In this document: in pieces, positions 1 through 5,565 of the stretch
Layout: the number at the start of each line of letters is the position of its first letter
How positions within the stretch are numbered: the first letter of the stretch is position 1
DNA from: Hyphomicrobiales bacterium
Lineage (GTDB): Bacteria; Pseudomonadota; Alphaproteobacteria; Rhizobiales; Xanthobacteraceae
DNA: 8,781 nucleotides
Direction of reading: 5' to 3'
Assembly: GCA_016210825.1 (NCBI GenBank)
Contig: JACQTM010000060.1
Location: 1 to 8,781, forward strand
Program-made: the position numbers and the translations under genes
Notes under the pieces: generated by a model
Database searches by the model: none
What the model was told of the DNA's origin: nothing
What the model saw: the letters and a program-made list of their open reading frames with translations, nothing else

Positions 1-489
1 CTAATGTTGCTCGATCTCGGCCGTAACGATGTCGGCCGTGTTGCCAAAATCGCGAGCGACACTGTCACCGATCAATATTTCGTCGAACGTTACAGCCAGG
101 TCATGCATATCGTTTCCAACGTCGAAGGCGAGCTTGCCGGCGATAATGACGCGCTCGATGCTCTGGCGGCCGGATTTCCGGCGGGCACCGTCTCCGGCGC
201 GCCGAAGGTGCGGGCGATGGAAATCATCGACGAACTGGAGAAAGAGAAACGCGGCCTCTATGCGGGTTCCGTCGGATATTTCTCCGCGGCCGGCGAGATG
301 GATACCTGCATCGTTTTGCGCACGGCACTGGTCAAAAATGGCGTAATGTATGTGCAGGCCGGGGCGGGCATCGTTGCTGATTCCAATCCGGCCTCGGAGC
401 AGCGGGAATGCATCAACAAGGCAAAAGCGCTATTCCGCGCAGCTGAAGAGGCGCGCCGCTTTGCCAATGCCGCAGTACGCGGGCAATGA
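1..489 (+). CDS. trpE: Anthranilate synthase component I, C-terminal part (5' end outside window)
   Basis: This is the large subunit of anthranilate synthase, which converts chorismate and ammonia to anthranilate in the first committed step of tryptophan synthesis, in the cytoplasm, in complex with TrpG. Only the last 162 residues are present. The reading frame is open from base 1 (CTA, Leu), so the Met at base 4 is internal and not a start. The family signatures of the chorismate-binding fold are visible (fragment numbering): DLGRNDVGR at 5-13, VMHIVSNVEGEL at 34-45 with the catalytic-region His36, PAGTVSGAPK at 60-69, and GAGIVADSNP at 121-130 followed by Glu133, which fits the Mg-binding region, and Lys140. 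The feedback-inhibition region lies upstream and cannot be assessed. The gene ends in TGA. trpG is a separate gene 67 bases downstream, not fused as in some rhizobia. Identification is secure from motif order; choice of TrpE over PabB rests on the trpG-trpD-trpC neighbours. Confidence 0.96.
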   Translation, partial: LMLLDLGRNDVGRVAKIASDTVTDQYFVERYSQVMHIVSNVEGELAGDNDALDALAAGFPAGTVSGAPKVRAMEIIDELEKEKRGLYAGSVGYFSAAGEMDTCIVLRTALVKNGVMYVQAGAGIVADSNPASEQRECINKAKALFRAAEEARRFANAAVRGQ

Positions 490-499
490 TCAACGCGGC

Positions 500-528
500 T
501 TGACCCTCCGGAAGCGCGCGTCTAAGAC
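500..528 (+). promoter_or_regulatory. Candidate sigma70-type promoter between trpE and trpG
   Basis: TTGACC at 500-505 matches the -35 consensus at five of six positions and is followed after exactly 17 bases by TAAGAC at 523-528, a weak -10 element matching at three of six. Transcription would begin near 535, giving a leader of about 20 bases before the trpG start at 557. It lies in the only sizeable gap of the trp-moa block, which makes a secondary promoter plausible, but the -10 match is poor and this could be chance. No attenuator-like hairpin or leader peptide is visible in the gap. Confidence 0.3.
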
Positions 529-556
529 CTTGCACGGGCACGTAAAATGGGGCGTC

Positions 557-1186
557 ATGATCGTCCTGATCGATAATTACGACAGCTTCACGTTCAATCT
601 CGTCCATTATCTGGGCGGGCTTGGAGCAAACGTTGCCGTGCATCGCAATGACAAGATATCGACTGCCGATGTCATCGCGGCATCGCCCGAAGCCATCGTG
701 CTCTCGCCCGGTCCCTGTACTCCAAATGAGGCTGGCATATGCCTTGAGCTCGTCGCCAAGGCAGCGCCCACGATTCCGATCCTCGGCGTATGCCTTGGTC
801 ATCAGGCGATCGGTCAAGTGTTCGGCGGCAAGGTTGTGCGCGCACCAGTCTTGATGCACGGCAAGCTGTCCGAGATTAGACACAGGGGCGAAGGCGTTTT
901 CCGCGGCATCAACGCGCCGTTCCACGCCACGCGCTACCATTCCCTGGTGGTGGATCGATCAAGCATTCCTGACATGCTTAAGATAACCGCAGAATCCGAC
1001 GATAGCTTGGTGATGGCTCTTTCGCACACGTCGTTGCCAGTTCATGGCGTTCAATTCCACCCAGAAAGCATTGCCTCCGAGTATGGTCATATGATTTTGA
1101 AGAATTTTCTCGATATCGCACAGGTGTGGAACTTATCCAACGGTCGTATCAGTTCGCGGACCATGCGTGAACCGGTGAGAGCCTAA
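557..1186 (+). CDS. trpG: Anthranilate synthase component II (glutamine amidotransferase)
   Basis: This is the glutaminase subunit that releases ammonia from glutamine and passes it to TrpE. The protein has 209 residues. It is a class I glutamine amidotransferase with the triad visible: Cys79 in GVCLGHQAIGQVFGG, His168 and Glu170 in GVQFHPES. The oxyanion-loop motif SPGPCTPNEAG is at 50-60 and the HGK motif at 101-103. The frame stays open upstream to base 350, but family homology begins at MIVLIDNYDSFTFNLVHYLG, so ATG 557 is chosen; a GGGG stretch at 549-552 is a modest ribosome site. The preceding sequence overlaps the trpE coding region in another frame. After the usual NFLD end of the fold there is a tail of about 22 residues, somewhat longer than typical TrpG. 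TAA stop, then one base before trpD. The same glutaminase may also serve PabB in folate synthesis in some bacteria; the context here points to tryptophan. Confidence 0.96.
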   Translation: MIVLIDNYDSFTFNLVHYLGGLGANVAVHRNDKISTADVIAASPEAIVLSPGPCTPNEAGICLELVAKAAPTIPILGVCLGHQAIGQVFGGKVVRAPVLMHGKLSEIRHRGEGVFRGINAPFHATRYHSLVVDRSSIPDMLKITAESDDSLVMALSHTSLPVHGVQFHPESIASEYGHMILKNFLDIAQVWNLSNGRISSRTMREPVRA

Positions 1187-1187
1187 C

Positions 1188-2204
1188 GTGAGTGACGAAT
1201 TCAAAGCACTGATCGCCAAGGTTGCGACCGGAGCTGTGCTCTCACGCGATGAAGCCTCCCACGTTTTTGATCGTATGATGTCCGGTGAGGCCACGCCTTC
1301 GCAGATGGGCGGCCTGCTCATGGGCATGCGCGTACGCGGCGAGAATATCGACGAAATTACCGGCGCAGTCTCCGCCATGCGCGCAAAGATGCTGCGCGTG
1401 AGCGCGCCCGCCAACGCCATAGACGTGGTCGGTACCGGCGGCGATGCTTCCGGCTCGTACAACATTTCGACCTGTGCTGCCTTCATCGTGGCCGGTGCAG
1501 GAATTCCTGTTGCCAAGCACGGCAACCGCGCCCTTTCCTCGCGTGCGGGTGCAGCCGATGTGCTCGGCGCGCTTGGTGTACGCATTGATCTAAATCCGGA
1601 GCAGGTCGCGCGATGCATCAGCGAAGCCGGGATCGGTTTTATGTTCGCACCCGCGCATCATCCAGCAATGAAGAATGTCGCCGCGACGAGGGTAGAGCTC
1701 GGTACGCGCACGATCTTTAATCTGCTTGGACCACTGTCTAATCCAGCTGGTGTGAAGCGCCAAATGGTCGGCGTTTTCTCCCGGCAATGGGTCGAACCTT
1801 TGGCGCATGTGTTGAAGAATCTAGGCTGCGAAGGTGCTTGGGTGGTGCATGGTTCCGACGGTCTTGATGAAATTACGACATCGGGTCCAACCTATGTCGC
1901 AGCACTCGAAAATGGTACCGTACGCAGTTTCGAGGTTGCGCCGCAGGACGCCGGATTGAAGACCGTCAAGCCCGAAGCGTTGCGCGGCGCTGACGCAGAG
2001 ACGAATGCGCTGGCGCTCAAGGCGGTGCTCGAAGGCAGGGATGGCGCCTTCCGCGATGTGGCGCTGTTCAACGCCGCCGCTGCATTGATAGTGGCAGGTG
2101 CGGCGAAGGACTTGAAGTCAGGCATCGCGCTTGCCACCAAGTCGGTTGACTCCGGCGAGTCCGAAGGACGGCTTGATCGGTTGATCGCCGTGTCGAATGC
2201 ATAA
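1188..2204 (+). CDS. trpD: Anthranilate phosphoribosyltransferase
   Basis: This enzyme transfers the phosphoribosyl group of PRPP to anthranilate, giving phosphoribosyl-anthranilate, the second step of tryptophan synthesis; the family usually acts as a homodimer. The protein has 338 residues, the normal length, with no fused amidotransferase domain as in E. coli TrpGD. Motifs: a helical N-terminal domain (about 1-70), the glycine-rich PRPP loop GTGGD at 82-86, KHGNR at 110-114 with the following SSRAGAAD, the anthranilate-site HHPAMKNV beginning at 157, and HGSDGLDE at 221-228, whose Asp227-Glu228 pair fits the metal-binding DE motif. The start is GTG, one base after the trpG stop; GGTGAGAG at 1174-1181, inside the trpG end, is a plausible ribosome site. 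Translational coupling to trpG is likely. All key motifs are intact. Confidence 0.97.
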   Translation: MSDEFKALIAKVATGAVLSRDEASHVFDRMMSGEATPSQMGGLLMGMRVRGENIDEITGAVSAMRAKMLRVSAPANAIDVVGTGGDASGSYNISTCAAFIVAGAGIPVAKHGNRALSSRAGAADVLGALGVRIDLNPEQVARCISEAGIGFMFAPAHHPAMKNVAATRVELGTRTIFNLLGPLSNPAGVKRQMVGVFSRQWVEPLAHVLKNLGCEGAWVVHGSDGLDEITTSGPTYVAALENGTVRSFEVAPQDAGLKTVKPEALRGADAETNALALKAVLEGRDGAFRDVALFNAAAALIVAGAAKDLKSGIALATKSVDSGESEGRLDRLIAVSNA

Positions 2205-2209
2205 TCGTC

Positions 2210-3031
2210 ATGGCCGGAATCCTCAGGAAGATAGAAGACTACAAGCGCAGGGAAATCGCTGTGGCCAAACAGGCGCGTCCATTTGCCGAGATTGAATCGG
2301 CAGCCAGAATCACTATCGCGCCGCGCGGTTTTATCCGCGCCATCGAACGTAAACACGCCGACGGTCAATTTGCGCTGATCGGCGAGATTAAGAAGGCAAG
2401 CCCATCGCGTGGCCTGATCCGTGCTGATTTCGATGCTACTGCACTTGCGCGCGCCTATGAGGCGGGTGGAGCAGCGTGCCTTTCGGTGCTCACTGATGAG
2501 CCATCGTTCCAGGGAAAGCTCGAATATCTCAGTACGGCGCGAGCGGCGACGGCGCTACCGGCATTGCGCAAGGACTTTATGTACGACGTCTATCAAGTGG
2601 CCGAAGCGCGTGCATGGGGCGCCGACTGTATTCTCATCATCATGGCGGCAGTGGACGATTTTATATCCAAGGATATTGAAGACGCTGCGCTAAATTTTGG
2701 TATGGACGTTTTGCTCGAAGTGCACAACGAAAACGAATTGGAGCGCGCGCTCAAACTGCGCTCGCGGCTGATAGGGATCAACAATCGCGATCTCAATACC
2801 TTTGAAACAACCTTGACAGTAAGCCAATTGCTCGCGCCAAAAATACCAAGCGATCGTATTATCGTCGGCGAGAGCGGCATCTCCACGCCCGCCGATTTTG
2901 AAAATCTTTCCAAATTCGGCATATCGACCTTTCTCGTTGGCGAAAGCCTGATGCGCGAACCCGATGTCGCGGCGGCGACCCGCGTGTTGCTCAAGCGCAC
3001 GCCGTCCCGGCCCGCCCGTGTCGCAGGGTAA
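2210..3031 (+). CDS. trpC: Indole-3-glycerol phosphate synthase
   Basis: This enzyme closes the indole ring, converting CdRP to indole-3-glycerol phosphate with loss of CO2 and water. The protein has 273 residues, a single (beta/alpha)8 barrel with no C-terminal TrpF domain, so phosphoribosylanthranilate isomerase must be encoded elsewhere. The catalytic set of the family is visible: Glu59 and Lys61 in GEIKKASPS, Lys121 in LRKDF, Glu170 in LLEVH, Asn191 in INNRDL, and Glu221-Ser222 in VGESGIS. Their spacing agrees with the well-studied archaeal enzyme apart from small N-terminal offsets. The ATG is five bases after the trpD stop and has no convincing Shine-Dalgarno sequence before it, so translation probably depends on ribosomes finishing trpD. 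moaC follows seven bases after the TAA stop. Confidence 0.97.
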   Translation: MAGILRKIEDYKRREIAVAKQARPFAEIESAARITIAPRGFIRAIERKHADGQFALIGEIKKASPSRGLIRADFDATALARAYEAGGAACLSVLTDEPSFQGKLEYLSTARAATALPALRKDFMYDVYQVAEARAWGADCILIIMAAVDDFISKDIEDAALNFGMDVLLEVHNENELERALKLRSRLIGINNRDLNTFETTLTVSQLLAPKIPSDRIIVGESGISTPADFENLSKFGISTFLVGESLMREPDVAAATRVLLKRTPSRPARVAG

Positions 3032-3038
3032 CGCCATC

Positions 3039-3530
3039 ATGGTTCGTCGGGGTAAGCTTACTCATCTCGGCAGCCGTGGTGAGGCGCGGATGGTCGACGT
3101 ATCGATCAAGGACATCACCAAGCGTGTGGCCATCGCAGAAGGCTGTGTCGTGATGGCGCGTAGTACGCTGGATCTTGTGCTCAAGGGCAACGCGAAGAAG
3201 GGCGACGTGCTTAGCGCCGCGCGTATCGCGGGCATTATGGGCGCCAAGCGCACCCACGAAATGATCCCGCTATGCCATCCGCTGCCGATCGCAAAGGTGG
3301 AGGTCGATATCGCGCCTAACCGAAAATTACCCGGTTTAATCGTAAGGGCGACGGTCAAGGTCAACGCGAGAACAGGCGTTGAAATGGAGGCGCTTACGGC
3401 TGTTTCGGTCGCATGCCTGACCATTTACGATATGGTGAAGGCGGCCGAGCGCGGCATGCGCATTGAAGGAATCCGGTTGATCGAAAAGCGCGGCGGAAAG
3501 TCCGGTACCTACCGCATCGCCGGAGCGTGA
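3039..3530 (+). CDS. moaC: Cyclic pyranopterin monophosphate synthase
   Basis: MoaC completes the first stage of molybdenum cofactor synthesis, converting the MoaA product 3',8-cyclo-7,8-dihydro-GTP to cPMP in the cytoplasm. The protein has 163 residues, close to the usual 160. Visible signatures are LTHLGSRGEARMVDVS near the N-terminus, KKGDV with Lys54, IPLCHPL with His80, TGVEMEALTAVSVA with Glu115 and Glu117, TIYDMVKA with Asp131 and Lys134, and GGKSG with Lys154; these correspond to the active-site Lys, His, Glu and Asp of E. coli MoaC. An in-frame ATG exists at 2964 but lies inside trpC and would add 25 unrelated residues, so ATG 3039 is preferred; AGGG at 3025-3028 is a weak ribosome site. 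It is seven bases after trpC and two before moeA, which suggests co-transcription with both. Confidence 0.96.
   Translation: MVRRGKLTHLGSRGEARMVDVSIKDITKRVAIAEGCVVMARSTLDLVLKGNAKKGDVLSAARIAGIMGAKRTHEMIPLCHPLPIAKVEVDIAPNRKLPGLIVRATVKVNARTGVEMEALTAVSVACLTIYDMVKAAERGMRIEGIRLIEKRGGKSGTYRIAGA
3522..3525 (+). promoter_or_regulatory. Ribosome binding site deciding the moeA start
   Basis: GGAG lies within the last codons of moaC. It is seven bases before GTG 3533 but only one base before the alternative GTG 3527, so it supports the downstream codon as the moeA start. Confidence 0.5.
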
Positions 3531-3532
3531 TC

Positions 3533-4729
3533 GTGGCGCTGCTCTCGGTGGCTGATGCGCTCGAACGTGTTCTCGCTAAAACGGCTGCACTACCTGCCGA
3601 AACGATCCCACTTGCCGATGCGTATATGCGGATCTTGGCGGCCGATCTTAAGGCATTGCGAACGCAACCGCCGGCCGACCTCTCAGCCATGGATGGCTAT
3701 GCGGTGCGTGGTTCCGATGTCGCGGCGGCGCCAGCGCGTTTAAAAGTTGTTGGCGAGGTTTCCGCCGGGCGGCCGTTCGACCGCTCGATTGCGCCGGGGG
3801 AAGCTGCCAGAATTTTTACGGGTGGCGTCATGCCGGAGGGAACCGACACAGTCGTTATTCAGGAAGTGACGGCATGCGAGGACGACGTTGTTGTCGTCAA
3901 CAAGCCGACTAAGTTGGGAAAAAATGTACGCAAGGCGGCACTCGATTTCGCCGAGGGCCAAACGCTGCTAACCGTTGGGCGATGTCTCGGGGCGCGCGAT
4001 CTTGCACTCGCAGCCGGGATGAATCACGCCACAGTGTCGGTATATCGCCGCCCGAGGGTTGCAATCCTCGCGACCGGCGACGAACTGATCCCACCCGGAA
4101 CAGCACCCGGTCCAGGACAAATCGTCTATTCCAATGGCTACGCCTTGGCGGCGTTTGCCAAGGCCGAGGGCGCTGACGTGATCGACCTCGGAATTGCGCC
4201 TGACCGCTTGAATGATACGGTTGCCGCCATCCGCCGCGCACGCGAAGCCAAGGTGGATATTCTGCTCACTTCCGGCGGCGCCTCGGTCGGGGATTACGAT
4301 TTCGTGCAGAAGGCGTTAAGCGCCGAGGGGATCGCGTTGTCATTCTGGCGCGTTGCTTTACGTCCGGGTCGCCCACTTATGCACGGACGGCTTGGCGCCA
4401 TGCATGTGCTCGGCCTTCCTGGCAATCCGGTGTCGGCTTATGTCTGCGCGGCTCTCTTCCTCGTACCCCTATTGCGCAGCCTCAGCGGACGCCGCGATCT
4501 GACGCTCACGACCGAATCGGCGACGCTTGGAACCGACCTTCCCGCCAATGACGAGCGTACCGACTATCTGCGGGCACAACTTGAAAATGGTGTCGCAAAT
4601 CCGTTTCCGGCCCAAGATTCATCGATGATGCTCAACTTGGCGATTGCTGATTGCCTGATTGTTCGCGAGCCACTCGCGCCCCCTGCCAAGGTCGGTACCC
4701 GCTGCACCATCGTTAAGCTACCGCTGTAG
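3533..4729 (+). CDS. moeA: Molybdopterin molybdenumtransferase
   Basis: MoeA inserts molybdate into adenylylated molybdopterin, the last common step of Mo cofactor synthesis. The protein has 398 residues from GTG 3533, normal length. Motifs: SAMDGYAVRG at 51-60, TGGVMPEG at 97-104, RRPRVAILATGDEL at 172-185 opening the molybdopterin-binding domain, TSGGASVGDYD at 246-256, and GLPGNPVSA at 294-302; the C-terminal beta domain runs from about 320. The segment VALRPGRP (274-281) carries Arg at both positions (277, 280) where E. coli MoeA has Lys, a conservative exchange. Start choice: GTG 3527 overlaps the moaC stop by three bases and would add two residues, but its spacing to GGAG is too short, so GTG 3533 is favoured. 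Stop TAG. Last gene of the apparent trp-moa unit; a 124-base control region for lexA follows. No clear intrinsic terminator is visible after it. Confidence 0.95.
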   Translation: MALLSVADALERVLAKTAALPAETIPLADAYMRILAADLKALRTQPPADLSAMDGYAVRGSDVAAAPARLKVVGEVSAGRPFDRSIAPGEAARIFTGGVMPEGTDTVVIQEVTACEDDVVVVNKPTKLGKNVRKAALDFAEGQTLLTVGRCLGARDLALAAGMNHATVSVYRRPRVAILATGDELIPPGTAPGPGQIVYSNGYALAAFAKAEGADVIDLGIAPDRLNDTVAAIRRAREAKVDILLTSGGASVGDYDFVQKALSAEGIALSFWRVALRPGRPLMHGRLGAMHVLGLPGNPVSAYVCAALFLVPLLRSLSGRRDLTLTTESATLGTDLPANDERTDYLRAQLENGVANPFPAQDSSMMLNLAIADCLIVREPLAPPAKVGTRCTIVKLPL

Positions 4730-4763
4730 CGATCCTTCGATTTGTTCACGTCAAATTAAATGG

Positions 4764-4792
4764 TTGCGGAACACATATGGAACAGATAGTGT
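4764..4792 (+). promoter_or_regulatory. Probable lexA promoter
   Basis: TTGCGG (4764-4769) as -35 and TAGTGT (4787-4792) as -10 are separated by 17 bases. The hexamers are imperfect, but the perfect SOS box fills the spacer, the normal arrangement for a LexA-repressed promoter. The expected transcript start near 4799 would give a leader of about 55 bases before the lexA ATG. Confidence 0.55.
4769..4783. promoter_or_regulatory. Perfect alphaproteobacterial SOS box (LexA operator)
   Basis: GAAC-N7-GAAC, read as GTTC-N7-GTTC on the minus strand, matches the direct-repeat operator established for LexA of Alphaproteobacteria at all eight fixed positions. It lies 71 bases before the lexA start, between the candidate -35 and -10, so bound LexA would block RNA polymerase. 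The inference is autorepression of lexA, relieved when RecA-ssDNA triggers LexA self-cleavage. Confidence 0.88.
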
Positions 4793-4794
4793 TC

Positions 4795-4809
4795 GTTCAT
4801 GATTTGTTT
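4795..4809. promoter_or_regulatory. Second, imperfect SOS box
   Basis: GTTC-N7-GTTT matches the alphaproteobacterial LexA operator at seven of eight fixed bases, in the opposite orientation to the perfect box and 11 bases downstream of it. It falls at or just after the expected transcription start. It may be a weaker secondary LexA site; a chance match cannot be excluded because GTTC is also repeated at 4791-4798. Confidence 0.45.
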
Positions 4810-4839
4810 CTCGTGTCCGGTTTATATCGGATCGCCGCC

Positions 4840-4845
4840 GGGAGG
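4840..4845 (+). promoter_or_regulatory. lexA ribosome binding site
   Basis: GGGAGG lies eight bases before the lexA ATG. It is the strongest Shine-Dalgarno match in the window and fixes the start at 4854. Confidence 0.8.
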
Positions 4846-4853
4846 TTCAACCG

Positions 4854-5555
4854 ATGCTCACCCGCAAACAATTCGAGCTTCTTCGCTTCGTCCATGAGCG
4901 CCTAAAGGAAAGCGGCGTCCCCCCCTCTTTTGACGAGATGAAGGACGCCCTCGACTTACGCTCAAAGTCAGGCATCCATCGCCTCATCACCGCGCTGGAA
5001 GAGCGCGGGTTTATTCGCCGCCTGCCTAATCGGGCGCGCGCTATCGAGGTCATCAAGCTGCCCGAGTCGGTTGGTCACGGCGTGGCATCTGGACGGGCGC
5101 GCGGGTTCACGCCGAATGTTATCGAAGGCAATCTCGGTCGCGTTCGCACTGCGTCGGAGGACGATAGCGGCCGCCCGATTGCAGTGCCGGTCATGGGCCG
5201 AATCGCCGCCGGCACGCCGATCGAGGCAATTCAGACCAAAAGCCATGTCATCAATATGCCGCCGGATTTGCTCACCGCTGGTGAGCATTTCGCGCTCGAG
5301 GTGCGCGGCGATTCCATGATTGAAGCCGGAATTTTCGACGGCGATTTGGCACTGATTAAACGCACCGAGACGGCCGATACAGGCGACATAGTAGTGGCAT
5401 TGATCGATGACGAGGAGGCGACGCTCAAGCGCTTCCGCCGTCGCGGCGCGTCCATAGCACTCGAGCCCGCAAACACCTCCTACGAAGTGCGCATCCTGCC
5501 GCCGACACGCGTACGCATCCAGGGTAAATTGGTGGGGCTGTTCCGCCGCTATTGA
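4854..5555 (+). CDS. lexA: LexA SOS-response repressor / self-cleaving protease
   Basis: LexA represses DNA-damage response genes as a dimer and cleaves itself when stimulated by RecA filaments on single-stranded DNA. The protein has 233 residues, the longer form usual in rhizobial Alphaproteobacteria (E. coli LexA has 202), the extra length being mainly in the linker at about 70-105. The N-terminal winged helix (1-66) opens with MLTRKQFELLRFVHERL and holds the recognition region RSKSGIHRLITALEERGFIRRLPNRARA. The cleavage site is Ala119-Gly120 in GRIAAGTPIEA; the catalytic dyad is Ser154 in RGDSM and Lys192 in ATLKRF. All are intact, so the protein should be inducible. The promoter holds a perfect GAAC-N7-GAAC operator, indicating autoregulation. 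It converges with comEC, with 10 bases between the stop codons. Confidence 0.97.
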   Translation: MLTRKQFELLRFVHERLKESGVPPSFDEMKDALDLRSKSGIHRLITALEERGFIRRLPNRARAIEVIKLPESVGHGVASGRARGFTPNVIEGNLGRVRTASEDDSGRPIAVPVMGRIAAGTPIEAIQTKSHVINMPPDLLTAGEHFALEVRGDSMIEAGIFDGDLALIKRTETADTGDIVVALIDDEEATLKRFRRRGASIALEPANTSYEVRILPPTRVRIQGKLVGLFRRY

Positions 5556-5565
5556 TGGCTCCAAC

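Noticed and set aside
350..556. N-terminal extension of trpG back to base 350
   Set aside because: The added 69 residues overlap trpE in another frame, are Arg-rich and match nothing in TrpG. Homology begins at ATG 557.
413..940. Minus-strand open frame (175 codons) over the trpE end and trpG
   Set aside because: It overlaps two verified genes in antisense and has no domain; it is best explained by codon bias of trpG.
4740..4756. Short dyad ATTTG-N7-CAAAT after moeA as a terminator or operator
   Set aside because: A five-base AT-rich stem with no T-run is too weak for a terminator, and I know no regulator with this site; dyads of this size arise often by chance.
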